The notes: generated from the sequence alone by a model not told the origin. A DNA stretch of 64,000 bases from Chlorops oryzae (GCA_020466095.1 CM035809.1:5134223-5198222), one strand, 5' to 3'; counted from the first letter of the stretch, positions 24,570 through 37,599 are shown. Numbers and translations: made by a program.

Positions 24570-26285
24570 AATTTTCGCGGATGGTGAGCAGGTCAAATTT
24601 TAACCGTTAGAGGACATTTTGTCTAGCTGCGAAAACCTCAATTCAAAATAGTGAAAATAAAATTTTTGCGAATTTCGCGAAAGGTGATCATGGTCAAGTT
24701 TTAACCGTTAGAGGACATTTTGTCTAGCTGCGAAAAACCTCAATTCAAAATAGTGAAAATAAAATTTTTGCGAATTTCGCGGATGGTGGTCTTGATCAAA
24801 TTTTAACCCTTAGAGGACATTTTGTTTAGCTGCGAAATACTCAATTCAAACTAGTGAAAATCAAATTTTCGCGAATTTCGCGGATGGTGGTCTTGATCAA
24901 ATTTTAACCCTTAGAAGAAATTTAGTTTAGCTACGAAAACCTAATTCAAAATAGTAAAATAAAATTTTTGCGAATTTTTCCCGGATGGTGGTCTTGATCA
25001 AATTTTAACCCTTAGAGGACATTTTGTTTAGCTGCGAAATACTCAATTAAAAATAGTGAAAATCAGGTTTCGCGAATTTCGCGGATGGTGGTCTTGATCA
25101 AATTTTAACCCTTAGAGGAATTTTGTTTAAACTGCGAAATACTCAATTCAAACTAGTGAAAATCAAATTTTCGCGAATTTCGCGGATGGTGGTCTTGATC
25201 AAATTTTAACCCTTAAGGACATTTTGTTTAGCTGCGAAATACTCAATTCAAACTAGTGAAAATCAAAATTTCGCGAATTTCCGATGGTGGTCTTGATCAA
25301 ATTTTAACCCTTAGAAGAAATTTAGTTTAGCTACGAAAACCTCAATTAAAATAGTGAAAATAAAATTTTCGCGAATTTCCGGATGGTGGTCTTGATCAAA
25401 TTTTAACCCTTAGAGGACATTTTGTTTAGCTGCAAATACTCAATTAAAAATAGTGAAAATCAGGTTTTCGCGAATTTCGCGGATGGGGTCTTGATCAAAT
25501 TTTAACCCTTAGAGGACATTTTGTTTAACTGCGAAATACTCAATTCAAACTAGTGAAAATCAAATTTTCGCGAATTTCGCGGATGGTGGTCTTGATCAAA
25601 TTTTAACCTTAGAAGAAATTTTAGTTTAGCTACGAAAACCTCAATTCAAAATATGAAATAAAATTTTTGCGAATTTCCCGGATGGTGGTCTTGATCAAAT
25701 TTTAACCTTAGAGGACATTTTGTTTAGCTGCGAAATACTCAATTAAAAATAGTGAAAATCAGGTTTTCGCGAATTTCGCGGATGGTGGTCTTGATCAAAT
25801 TTTAACCCTTAGAGGACATTTTGTTTAACTGCGAAATACTCAATTCAAACTAGTGAAAATCAAATTTTCGCGAATTTCGCGGATGGTGGTCTTGATCAAA
25901 TTTTAACCCTTAGAGGACATTTTGTTTAGCTGCGAAATACTCAATTAAAAATAGTGAAAATCAGGTTTTCGCGAATTTCGCGGATGGTGGTCTTGATCAA
26001 ATTTTAACCCTTAGAGGACATTTTGTTTAACTGCGAAATACTCAATTCAAACTAGTGAAAATCAAATTTTTCGCGAATTTCGCGGATGGTGGTCTTGATC
26101 AAATTTTAACCCTTAGAGGACATTTTGTTTAGCTGCGAAATACTCAATTAAAAATAGTGAAAATCAGGTTTTCGCGAATTTCGCGGATGGTGGTCTTGAT
26201 CAAATTTTAACCCTTAGAGGACATTTTGTTTAGCTGCGAAATACTCAATTCAAAATATTGAAAATCAAATTTTCGCGAATGGTGG
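24570..26285. repeat. 101-bp satellite array, about 17 units
   Basis: Each unit runs 'ttcgcgaatttcgcggatgg', 'tggtcttgatcaaattttaa', 'cccttagaggacattttgtt', 'tagctgcgaaatactcaatt'. Exact spacing of 101 bases is measurable between 22921 and 23022 in the smaller sister array. Variant pairs ('aaactagtgaaaatcaaatt' and 'aaaaatagtgaaaatcaggt') alternate from about 25700 onward, giving a 203-bp higher-order dimer. A third variant has 'gaagaaatttagtttagctac'. Confidence 0.92.
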
Positions 26286-26725
26286 TCATGGCCAAATTTT
26301 AACCTTAAGTGACGACTTTATTTGGCGGCAAAATACACAATCAGAAGAAGCAAAAAAAAAAAAATCATTTTTGTATACAGATATGAGAATAAGAGAAAGA
26401 GTGTTTTTTTCTAATGTGTAGGATGATGACCATAGTTATAGCGATGTCGCAATTTTTTTTTCAGCGAAAGCTTAAGTCTACATAGTAGGTATACACTCAC
26501 CGAATTTCAATAAGCTGGGATGTATAGTAAAAAAGTTATCCAGGAAAAACGTTAAAAATCGTGATTTTTGAAACTTCTGAACCACTTCCCACGACCCAAG
26601 AAGGGACTACGAAAAACATTTGTATGCAGTTTTTTCGGACATTTACCTGGTTGAAGTCCATGCCAAATTTCAATATGATATCTTTCATGGCTTAGGAGTA
26701 AATTACGAAAAACTGAAGTGTGACC

Positions 26726-26726
<1 letters not shown>

Positions 26727-26797
<71 letters not shown>

Positions 26798-26798
26798 T
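26727..26798. repeat. (GACA)n microsatellite
   Basis: About 18 uninterrupted gaca units. The equivalent tract in the sister copy (23580-23629) is shorter and interrupted, so it has lengthened in this copy. Confidence 0.95.
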
Positions 26799-29559
26799 GG
26801 CTAGATCGATTCCTCTTGTCACCCTGATCAAGAATATATATATATGTCTATATCTACCGCGACTCCTTTGGTATGTTACATACACCGTGCCAAACTTAAT
26901 ATACCCTTTCTTCGGAAAAGGTATAAAAAAAACGGGGTTATAATCAGTATAGATGTAATTCTCGGGTGAACCTCAAGCTTAATTTTGTGATTTTTTTTGA
27001 CAAAATGGCGGTCATTCAAAAAAAAATTTCAATTTCGGGCTTTTTTTTGTAGTTTAGTGTAAAAAAAAAATTGTAAAAAATTTTTTAAAATTATGGTCGA
27101 GGTTCACCCGAGAATGGTGACAATTCTGCGTCGATTCCACTTTGTTTCATGAAAATCGGTTCAGTTGAACTGGAGATATCATGGCCGGCAGTTCGAAAAA
27201 CGTGGTTTCGAGATAAACGCGTTTAAAGTTTGAAGCAACGCAAAAATTACTCGTTTAGCGCAGATCTTGCTCGACAAAGAAAGCTATATCTCTAAACTAT
27301 TTCGAATTTCAAAAAATCCTTTTAGGAGCATATTCACAACTACCCAAGCTATAAATAAATGCAAAAAAAAAAAAGTCGAAAAAAAAGTTGCTCAATGAGA
27401 AGACCCCCTTAAGTAAGCACCACCCATCGAACTTTTCACTCTAATTATCCTCGTTCTCCATCTGAAAATCTGGCAACACTTCTTCAAGGTTAAAATATAA
27501 ACACTTTTGCAAAAGAGAAAAAAGGGACAAAGCCTTTAAGCTAAAACAACAACAACAAACAACAACAACGGAAAGAAGAAACGTAATTAAAACACCAAAA
27601 ACAACAACAAAAACAGATTTCGTGAGTGACACCTTCGTTTTTTGAATTAAGGTAGCTTTTGGTAAGGAAAAGCCGACGATGACAAGAGAGAAGGGTGAAA
27701 GAAGAGAGTAAAAGGTAGAGAAAGAACTCTTTCTCGCATGCGGTGGTGGTCCTAATCTTTTGAAAAACAGCTGGCTTTACCTGCTACCGTTACTCAATGA
27801 CTTTAAAAATGGTTGACTGGGAAGACTGTCGAGTGGAGGGAGTGGAGTGGAGTGAAAGTGTGACCAAGTCGAGCACGAAATGCCAATTTTGTCGTTGAAC
27901 CGTGTTCTTTTTTTCTTTGCGTTCCTAATTCCTTCACATTCCGTTTTCGAATATTTAATTAAGCCAAGCGATTAAAAAAGGTAGAGAAACGGAAGAAGAA
28001 TTATAAATGCGAAAAGAAGTCAACAACAAAATGTGTAAGTAATGTGCGCGCACGATAAGCGCATTTACAAAATCATAGCATACTTTTAGGTACGATATAA
28101 ATAGAACGTTGAAGAAAAGTGATTTTTGATAGGATTTTCTGATTTAATCGAAATAAAATACATACAAAACGGGATGATGCGGTAAACTTCTCTTACAATT
28201 TTGGAGAAGGAGTCTATAATAATGCCACATTGTTTCGGGGAAAACTACATACTTACAGGCAACTTGACGTTGCTTCAGCAAAACTCCTTAAGTTAGGCAG
28301 CAATAAGTCAAAAGTAAACTACACATTGTTGATTTCCAATCAAAAATAATTCCTAGCATTCGAAGCGGGTGGAAAACTATTGAAATCTCAATTTAAGACT
28401 CCTAAAAGCATGCAATGCAATTATTATGTTTTCTGTTTTCGTAACAACCTTGGGCATACAATTTTCAATCGAAAATGAGCAACATTTCAAAGAAATGTTC
28501 ACATGCACATGCACACACACACACAAAACATATTCGCTTCAAATTATTTCTATAAATTTCAAAGTGAACACTCGACCGCAAGAAGTATGCAACTGAATGT
28601 TTTTCATTTAGAATTTCATAATTTTGATTAAGTCATTTCGTATGTTTTGCGTGTGTAAGGCGGCTCTTTCAATGGGATTTTGAAAGCATTTCTTGAGAAA
28701 TCAGAATTATATTTTAAGGCGAGTGGTTTGACGCATATTTATGCAAACATACTTTCAGTTGCGTAAGCCACACGCACACAAACACAAAGAGACACTCATA
28801 CATGCAAATGTCAATATTTAAACAAGCTTACGTGAATGCAAAATCCTGAATTCCCATTAAAAATGTATAATCTTCCTCTTTGAGTGCGAATGGACGGAAG
28901 GACGGACGCACTGGAAGGCGAACGGGGATGGCAAGAAGAGCTTTTTGATATTTACAAAATATTTCAATTTAACAAATTCCAAAAATAGTTCTGTCGAGAA
29001 AATTTCAAGAATAAACAGCAAAACAATTCGAAGAAATACAATATGGTCAGATAGTAGAGTGTGTAGGTGCATTAGGGCGTGGAAATCAGTAATGAAATTC
29101 GACGCGATAGTGGGTGGGTCTTAAAAAAAATTGGCTTATGGGTAGCAAAAGTACTTTTAAGTTGAAATTTAACATTTATCTATAGCAACAATGGCAACAT
29201 TTTAGTCCATCATGAACACAAACTTATAGACTATTAAGAAATCGCGTATTTTGAATCGATTGATTATTGAAACCACGAACTTTTCATTAAAACCCCTTGA
29301 AGCCAAAAAATCATATTTACTCCTCCCGAAAGTATGCAGCAAAATCAAAAAAACTATCTTTGAACTATGTATATAAGCCTATAAAAAACACTAAATGTTC
29401 TATCGTTGCCTCTTTAAGGCGTATTTTGAGAAACAATTGATTCTTCTTATCGATCATTCTTTGAAAAGAAATGATGCAAAACGATTTATTTTCCTTAAAT
29501 TTTTTTAAGTTCCGCCGTCCTTGAATTTCGAAAACTTTTTCACACCTGAACTACCCCTC

Positions 29560-30180
29560 CTATGTATAACACTTTTTAATTTATTTTTAATTTTTTATAT
29601 TTTTTATGCTTACTTATTTTTTATAAGTATTGTTTTTAATTTTTTAGTTGTTATTTTTTTTAATTTTTTTTATTCATGTTTTTAATTTAATTTTTTTTAT
29701 TAATGTTTTTTAATTTATTTTTTTTATTAATGTTTTTTAATTTAATTTTTTTATTCATGTTTTTTAAATTTAATTTTTTTTATTTTTGTTTATTTTTTTT
29801 TAATTTTTTTAATTTTTTTATTTTTTTTTATTTTTAAAATTTTTTTAAATTTTTTAAAATTTTTTTTTTTTTTTTTTCTTTCATTCCTTTTTTTCTTTTA
29901 TTTATTTTTTCTTTTATTCCTTTTTTCTTTTATTTTTTCTTTAATTTTTCTTCTTTTATTTTTCTTCTTATATTTTTTCTTCTTTTATTTTTCTTATTTT
30001 TTTATTTTGTTTATTTAAAAAAAACTTTTTTGTTTTTTATATTTTTTTAATAGTTTTTTACATTTTTATTTAAAATGTAAACAAAATTTATTTTAATTTT
30101 AAATTGTTTTATTTTTGGTTTAATTTAGAAATTTTTAATTTTTTTTTTTATTTAATAATTTTCGTATTTTTATATTAAAG
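29560..30180. repeat. T-rich low-complexity stretch
   Basis: About 600 bases of ttttta / ttaattt repeats, including a loose repeat of 'ttttttattaatgtttttta' around 29690-29770 and cttttattttt units around 29880-30000. No gene or element boundary is visible. Confidence 0.85.
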
Positions 30181-31252
30181 CGATATTTTTTTCGAGTTTG
30201 GGTAGACATTGAATGGACAAAAAATTGGTTCCTTAAGTTAGCATTCACTTCACTTTCAGTAGGTACTCTAATGATTTCTATTGATTTTATGATTACAATC
30301 AAAGTCCGTCAACACTTCTGAAACGTTGAAAAATGTAGCACTAGTGGTGGAGAACACATTAAAGAAACAATAGCCGTTTCTGACACCTTCGTTTCTAAAT
30401 TGAAGTAACTCCTTTTCAAATAGAGGGGAAAAACACAACATGCCCTTGAATGGACAAAAAATGGCCCCTTGGGTGGACCTCCCACAAAAGCTTTCGTCGT
30501 ATGTTGCTATAAAGTGCTGAACTTAGCAACTTAAGTGCGCGATTTATGTTAAATTTTTTTTTTATAAGAAAAAAGTTTATGATCTGGGATTTGGCTGTAA
30601 TTCTTGTATAACAAGCATAGAGTTGCCAAGTTGTGGTATAAAAATATGTCAAGGGTTAGACATTTTTCTTCGACAGCGGTTTGGAAATATTTGCTAGTGA
30701 AATCCCAATTGGGATGAATTATGGAGAAGAAAATTAATTCGATTCAAAATGGTTATGGTCAGCTACTCATCATATAAAGGAAACACTTTCCCAGAGATTG
30801 ACGAAAGGAAAGTTGTTTATATGCATATATTCTAGAGAAAAATAATCTAAAGCAAAGAAGTCAAGGGAAACAATCCGAACCCATTTTGGTTTTATACTCC
30901 ACCCATAATTGGTATAATTAAGAATAAGGTATCCAGATATCGGTTGTTGGAGCAAAAAAAAAATCTTAAAAATCTAGACAATCTCATCAAGAAATAAAGT
31001 TCATAGCCAGGGCTTTGATTTTTTTGACTTTTATAGATTTAAAGCATACTTTATGGAGCAATATTTTTCTTACCAACATTTTGCGAATATGTATAGGGAA
31101 GTTGAACTTCAAACCGCTTTTCTAACTTCAAAAAAAAAATCAATTTGAAGTTAAAATGCGATTTGAATCTTAAATATGTGAGTTGAACAAAATTTTTACT
31201 CCATAAAATATGCTTTAAATTTATAAAAGTCAACAAAATCCAAGCCCTGTTC

Positions 31253-31512
31253 ATAACCCTTTGCTGCATAATATATTTAATAAATGACAAAAATATTTTT
31301 TCGGAGTAAATGGTTCTATTAACCCTTTTCTGCATGGAACACAGTGAAATCTCTCAAGGGATTTATTAACCCTTTGCTTCATGATTGGATTGGTGACATT
31401 TTTTCGCTCTAATGGTTTTATTAACCCGTCAATGCTTGATAAAATTACCTTATACTTATGTTTCAAATTGTTTTTTTTTTTTCAGCAACCGTATGCGATG
31501 ATAAAGGGTTAA
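31253..31512. repeat. Cluster of TTAACCC-type ends, including one TTAA-flanked mini-element
   Basis: 'aaccctttgctgcat', 'ttaacccttttctgcatgg', 'ttaaccctttgcttcatg' and 'ttaacccgtcaatgc' occur at 31256, 31319, 31368 and 31421. The last pairs with 'aaagggttaa' at 31503-31512 to make an 84-bp TTAA-flanked inverted-repeat unit (31425-31508). The ends resemble the piggyBac-like MITE at 424-557. Confidence 0.5.
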
Positions 31513-33419
31513 GATAAACATAACATTTATTGCTCCTTTCTCCTATTTTCTAATAAAAATCGAATCGGAGTGAAAAAGGGGAGAAATAAATGATACGCCT
31601 AAAAGCCTACACAAAAATATAACCTCTATCATGATAAGTTCAAGCTGTCACTGCTATTTGAAATGACGTTTCGTATAAAAAAAATTATGATAGCAAAGAA
31701 TCGCACTTGAATGTTTGTGTGTGTGTGTGTGCTTTTCCATGTGTATATGTACGCCTTTGAATGGGCATGTTTGACGGCAACTATTTGACTTTATGATTTA
31801 TCGTCGTCGTCTCACGGAAGTACTCTCGAAAAAAAGTACTTACAAAAGCAAGCAGCAGCAGCAACAGCAACAACAACAATGAATAAGTATGGGATTTTCT
31901 CTTGTTGTTTTGTTGCGGTTGTTGCTGTTACTGTTGCTCCACTTGCTTTAAACTTTCGTGTAATTATCATTGAAAATTTCGTCAAAATCTAAAGGACACA
32001 TTTTGGCGGCATCGACGTTCATTCGTTCGTTCATCCGTTCATCTTGCTGTAGCAGAAGTATTACTGGGTTTTGTTGTTGTCGTTGTTGCTTCATTCCATT
32101 CAACTATCACAAAATCCAACAACAATATGAAAAATGTCAGCCAAATCGCTACGGTATGACGGCATTTCATACATATAGACAATATTTCCTGCTTGCCCAC
32201 ACAAGCCCCGGAAGAGCAAAAAGAAACTTTCTTTTTTGTTGGCTTTGAGGAAAAGCTGAGCGAAGAGAATGGAAAAATAGGAATTAATTTTTTTTTAACG
32301 AAAATAATTTTTTTTTTTTGTTGTTCTTTTTTGCACCGTTTTCACTGTTTTTCTTTTTTTACATGAGTGTCCCATTCTTGAAGTGCTCGTCTCATGTGCC
32401 TCGAAGTCTCGTCCTTCAGAGCAGCTATCGCTTGGAATGTAAGGACAAACATACTTTCGACGACAAATGAATGAGGGAACCGAGGGGACGAACGGCATGG
32501 CAAGGCACATACAAAGCAGTCAAGCGAATTTGTGCTGTCATCCTTAAGACTCTTTTCTAGTCGTTGTCAGCCGCTCCTTGTACCTTGCTTCGCTTCCTCG
32601 TGTTATCGCTCTCGCTCTGCCTCTCTCTCTCTCTCTCTCTCTCTAGCTTGCTCGCTCGCGATCTTTCCTTCTTTATGTAAGGCGACAGCTCATTTTTATT
32701 CCCCTCACAGTGGAATGAAATTCCCAGTTGAAACATTTTGCTTGATTCGCTTTCGTGTAGCACATTTTTCGACAAGCCGGCTTCGGATTCGGATTCTGCC
32801 TTAATTCAAGCAAACATACCAACACCAACACGAGCACACCAAACACGCGAACGGATATGGATATAGATTCGAAAGTACAAGAACATTTGGCTCTACAACG
32901 CTGCGCCTTTTTATCATGAAATTATAATCCTAAAACTCATGTTAAGAAAACGTTCTGCCGCCCAAGTACGGCAAGCAAGCCCAAAGGCATATACAATAAT
33001 AAATGCCTTAGTGTATGCTTCTTCGAAGTTCCAATAGCATTTTACGTGGTCTTTTATTTTTTTTGGGGGGGGGGGGGCCTGCTATCAATAACAAAGGTCT
33101 TCATACCGATCAGTCTTCAAAACCTTTGTAAATTAAATTATTGAAATCGTCTTTTTGGGGTGTTGGAGCATATATGAAATTTGAAGTAATTTTGTTTGAC
33201 GATGGATGTGTAGAAGTAAAAAAAACAAAAAAAAATTAAAAATTTCAATTAAAAAAAAAAAAAATCAATAATTAAAAAAATTGTTAAAAATTTGCAATTA
33301 TAAAAAATCAAAAAATTTCGAGTGCTTTTTTTTAGATGAATCTGAGAAACATTTCCAAGATGTGTTGCTTAGGCTTTACGAAAAGCATTTCAGAAGAAAT
33401 CAGAATAAAATAGATACAA

Positions 33420-34230
33420 TTAAGTTAAGTTAAAATATTTGATGTTTTCTTTTAGGCGCAAGAAAATTTCAAAGTACCAACGGAGTCTAACCAACTCAGT
33501 TATGAGAGTTCAAACATTATTTTGGTGATTTAAAAGAGCGCAAAGTTATCCGTTTGACATATTAAAATATTTGAAGTCTTCTTTTAGGCGCAAGAAAATT
33601 TCCACACACCACTTGAGTCTTTAACCAGTCTGCTCTGACAGTATAAGTAATATTTTAGAGATCAAAAGCGGCGCAAAGTGATTCGATGATTTATTAATAA
33701 ATTTAAAGTGTTCTTTTAGGAGCAAAGAATTTCCCAAAAACCTATTTTTTGCTTCACTTAGTGCTAAAACATCACAAAAGATTTAAGTTAGACTTAATAT
33801 CAAGACGGTTTTTAAAATAAAGGAGCATACTTTTTGGCCAAATACCAAATTCTATAGTTCTACGGCGAATTTTAGAAAATATAATCCCAACATATTATTA
33901 AAAAGCTTTTCAGAGAAAGAAAGTGTAAATTACTTTTAATTAAAATATTGAATATCGTCTTTTAGGCGCAAGAAGTCGAAATATGTAAGCGACATTTTCT
34001 TCATTCAGTGGTGAGAGGTCAGATTTAAAATTTTAAGGAAAAAAATAAGATGCAATATATGTATTCGATTGACATTAAAATATTTGAAGTCTACTTTTAG
34101 GCGCAAAAAATACACAAATGGGTAGGTTCTTTCTCATTCAGTGCTAGAAACTGCAAATTAAGAAAATGTATCAATGAGACTTAATATAAAACCTTTTTGA
34201 AAATAATATAGCATATTTCTAGGCCGAATA
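33420..34230. repeat. Degenerate 130-bp tandem array, seven units
   Basis: The core 'cttttaggcgcaagaa' or variants recurs at about 33451, 33582, 33712, 33826, 33957, 34087 and 34213 (spacing roughly 131, 130, 114, 131, 130, 126). Each is preceded by a 'ttaaaatatttgaag'-like lead and several are followed by 'aaaatttc' and an 'actcagt…' segment. Units are heavily diverged, so the array is old. It is non-coding. Confidence 0.75.
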
Positions 34231-34479
34231 CGCAATACTAATGCTCCACAAGGTACTGACGATTAACGGTGGACTCCCGTAACCAATAACCAATTGAAAC
34301 AAGGGAAATAAAATCGAATTATTTAACACGTTCATTGAGTCTTGTATTTAGCTATGAATTTCTTGAAAGACCCTCTTTACACACACACACACACAGTCCC
34401 CTTTGCCAATGAATACCGGCCGATTATACGACGTACACTCGAAAACAGGCGACTGCATAGTCATTCAGTTAAATCCTCA

Positions 34480-35300
34480 TTGAAAACAGCAGCAGCAGCA
34501 GCAGCACAAACAACGGTGACAACGACAAAAGGAACGAACGAACGAACCGAACGAAAATCCTCCCTTTTATAGCGGCGGGGCAACGTTGAAATAAGTAAAA
34601 ATAATGGCGATGACGAAGATAGCAACTGCCACGGTCGCCTGCCAGACAGCCAAACTGCCAGCCCGACTGCCTTACTGCCTTCCTGCGCAACATTGCCAGT
34701 AAATTCCATTTTGATCCTCCCCCTCGGCTCTCACACTCCCTCCCTGCCAACACTTTTTTGCGTCTCTCATCGTTATGGCGTCGGAGTTTTGCTCGTCGAT
34801 TCTGTGTTTTTCTTTTTTCTTCATTCGTTCTTCTTCTTCTTGTTTTGTTTGTGCCTTAACCTGGCATTTAATGGCTCTCTATTCGGCACGCAGAGTCAGT
34901 CATCCTTGCCGGAGCTACCCATTTAATGCGTACCAATACCAACGCGCGCACACACAGACACTCCCGTATTTGTCCGGAGCCACATTTATGCACGCTCATT
35001 TATTATTTTATGCCGAGTCCCTGAACAACGACAGCTACAACAACAAGCAACAAAAACAGGCAATGCCAACAACAAAAGGACAAAAACAATGCGGATTGAA
35101 CGGAACGACGGAACGAAGGCACGGCGGACCGAGCGACCGGCTTTTTAAACAACTCAGCTGACGTTTTCACTTTGCCAAGAGTTTACGTTCTCGTTTCCGT
35201 GTCCTCATCTGTGTCTGTGCCTATATCCGTGCCTCTGCGTTTGTGTGAGTTCCTCTATTTGAGTTGCGCTTATCCGCATTTCGTGCTACGAAAATAAGTT
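34480..35300. other. Unique intron stretch, GC-balanced
   Basis: Holds a CAG tract (34489-34504) and cgaacgaacgaac repeats. Long overlapping open frames occur on both strands (up to 128 codons), with no recognisable domain and with shared low-complexity composition. I see no supported exon. Confidence 0.3.
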
Positions 35301-35698
35301 GAATTTATTTGGTTTGGCGATTAAGTTTTAAGAGGGGGGTTTTTTTCTTCTTTTTTTTTTTTTTTAGGTTGGGATGATTTTTGATTTCTTTTTATGGGTC
35401 CTTGTCCGGACCATGTGTTCGCGCTGCTATTCACCCAGGTGATTTTAAACCCGGTTGGAAATTTTAACTAGATATTGCAAGGGTCTTGGCTAGATTTGTC
35501 TAGCTTATATCTTGGGCCTGCCCAGTAAAGTCTAGCCTTGCCCTTGCTAATTTTTTTAATGCTTTGGTTAGAATTTATTATTATTTCCTTGACGTTATAA
35601 TATTGAACGTTATAGTATTTTTCTAGGACCTATCTAGATCTGCCAATCCATCCCCCCATGGTATTTTTTTCGTTTTAGGACTAGTAAAATAGAAGATA

Positions 35699-35790
35699 CA
35701 GTGTACTCTCTCCTTGCGGACACTCCTCTTAAACGGACACTTTTTGGGAATGCCCTAGTGATCCTGCTTCTCAAATAGTTTCCTCTTATG
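35699..35790. mobile_element. pogo-like MITE fragment
   Basis: Starts TA|CAGTGTACTCTCTCCTTGCG and matches 52537-52630 closely (cggacactcctcttaa, ttctcaaatagtttcctct), then breaks off. The right half is missing. Confidence 0.6.
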
Positions 35791-36119
35791 TATGCATAAT
35801 GTTAATATAAAACCATACCCATGGCGGGGTATTGGTTAAAGTTTCCAACTAGCTAATATTCGCACCACGGTAGAACCTCATTGGTACGCTATCGCCTCTG
35901 CGCAAAGCTGATGTTTAACACGCAAAGTACAAACTTTATATTTCCACGAATTTAAACTAACTGAGAATTATAAACAAAAAAATTTTTTTTTCAAATTTTC
36001 TCTCGGAAAAAATTTACATATACACGGGCTATAACTAGTAAAATCTAGTGAGGCACTGTATACATTTATCCTTAAATGGCCATTAAGGTTCTTACATTAG
36101 CAATTTTTTTCGTTTTTAT

Positions 36120-36780
36120 TTCTGAATTGTTATTTGTTGGTTGTGAATATTCCCTAAGGATTTTTTGACATTCGAAATTAGTTTAGGGTATAGCCTCTTG
36201 TCGAGCAAGTCTGCGCTAACGGGAATTTGCGTGCTTCAACTTTAAACGCGTTTATCTCGAAACCACGTTTTCTCGAATGGCGGCCATGATTATCTCCAGT
36301 TAACTGAACCGATTTTCATGAATAAGTGGAATAAAGATTTGTCTTTAATTCTGGATGAACCTCGACATCAATTTTTAAAAAATTGTTACTATTTTTTTTT
36401 CCACTAACTAAAAAAAATCCCGAATGAAATTTTTTTTAAATTGCCGCTTTTGTCAAAAATATCCAAATTTAAGCTTGAGGTTCACCAGATTACATCTTAC
36501 TGATTAAAACCCTTTTTTTTAAATTTCAAGGACTTATAACGAATCACAGTGGCCGACGTAGTGACACTTTTTGAATATTCCATCAGACTGAAGCTCTTTA
36601 CCTTTCGCCAACTTGAGGAAAATCAAAAATTTTTTATTTCACATTTGAACCTATATGTGAATAATAACTATAAAAGTTTTCAATTAATTTTCTGCGTATT
36701 TCATATAAAGAGTTTTTCTCTAATAAGGGTCAAAAAGGAGCATCTTTCATTATCTAAGAAGGCCACTTAAGAGGCGGCAC
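36120..36780 (-). mobile_element. Old copy of the TTAA-flanked MITE (copy D)
   Basis: Diverged match in reverse orientation to copies A-C: 'tttaaacgcgtttatctcga', 'aaccacgtttt', 'ggcggccatgat', 'ctgaaccgattttcatgaa', 'aagcttgaggttcacc'. Numerous small deletions are present and the terminal GGGGGTCTTCTC sequences are no longer recognisable. It is nested in the ctagat-word element. Confidence 0.65.
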
Positions 36781-37599
36781 TTAACTAGGCCCACGATGTC
36801 GTTTTTATCCAGGCTTTACGTAGACGAAATCACATAGGCCCTGTCTAGATTATTCACGTTATCAACAATATAGGACAATTCTACCCAGCACCAAATTAGG
36901 GCTAAGATAAGCCTGATCGAGTCAAGATTTGTAAGTAAGACCCAGCCTAGATTTATCTAATCAAATCTAGCTAGACTCAAGCTAATCAATAGACAATTTT
37001 CCAGCCGGGCTTTGAAATCTATCGCAATGCTTTAACATGTCTTTAGTTATTTGGTAGCATATGAAGCATTGAGTATGCAAAATATATTTTCAGGAAAAAA
37101 AAAATATGTTTTTCCCATAGCCTTTCATTTTTAACGTGTACGCAAAAACCGTGTAGCAGCAATACTCCCGTCTATATGAAAGAGTATTACGCTGGGCTGC
37201 ACTGATTGAAACCATTCAACACGTTTTCTTCATTTCCTTTATGGGGCCCCCACTTCATTTGATTGTTAGCTACAGCTGTTTGTTTTTAAGGTCCTTCCAC
37301 TTGCTTCCCCAAGTCAATGATGTCATGGTTGATAATTTTAGTGCTAAAATTTCCTACAATGTCGCCTAAATTTATTAGTCCTTTTCGATTGAATAATTTT
37401 TTTTCAAATACTTTAACTTATTTATACCTACATTTAATCCTTTATTTTTCTCGTGTCCCAACCCAACTTAAGAAGGGATCTATTTATGTGTTTTTTTTTT
37501 TTTTGTATTTTTTTTGGGTTTCTTGAATTCATCAAGAACTAAGTCCTCACAAGTACGACTTTGTAGAGAGCAAAAAAAATAATAAAATAAAATGAAAAA

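Larger units (their letters stand above)
24420..26924 (-). mobile_element. HINE-like element, family 3, copy 2 with expanded satellite
   Basis: Same termini as copy 1: ATACCTTTTCC on the minus strand at 26924, then inverted counterpart, hairpin and gtaaacttcttta at the other end, with the last few terminal bases lost. It contains a pure GACA run (about 26727-26797) and an enlarged 101-bp array. Its 5' end abuts the resumed sequence of MITE copy A. Confidence 0.72.
22171..27408 (+). mobile_element. TTAA-flanked MITE (copy A) split by a HINE cluster
   Basis: Left end GGGGGTCTTCTCATTGA and right end the exact inverse TCAATGAGAAGACCCCC, with TTAA on both sides (22167-22170, 27409-27412). Comparison with the uninterrupted copy at 54827-55543 shows the element is broken after 'ccgaaatggaaaa' (about 22422) and resumes at 'aacggggttataatcag' (about 26930). 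The intervening 4.5 kb is HINE-type sequence. No transposase is present. TTAA targeting suggests a piggyBac- or Kolobok-type origin. Confidence 0.78.
35450..37009. mobile_element. TIR element with ctagat word repeats
   Basis: Inverted ends CCCGGTTGGAAATTTTAACT and, on the opposite strand, CCCGGCTGGAAAATTGTC. Just inside both ends 'ctaga', 'tctagc' and 'aatctagctagac' words are repeated. Flanking 8-mers attttaaa and ctttgaaa agree at 6 of 8 positions, compatible with an aged 8-bp duplication. The interior contains a pogo-like fragment (35699) and an old copy of the TTAA-MITE (about 36120-36780). No transposase is present. Confidence 0.6.

Noticed and set aside
24570..26285. Regular repeats considered as a CRISPR array
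   Set aside because: Units are contiguous 101-bp satellites without unique spacers, in a eukaryotic intron and inside a HINE element.
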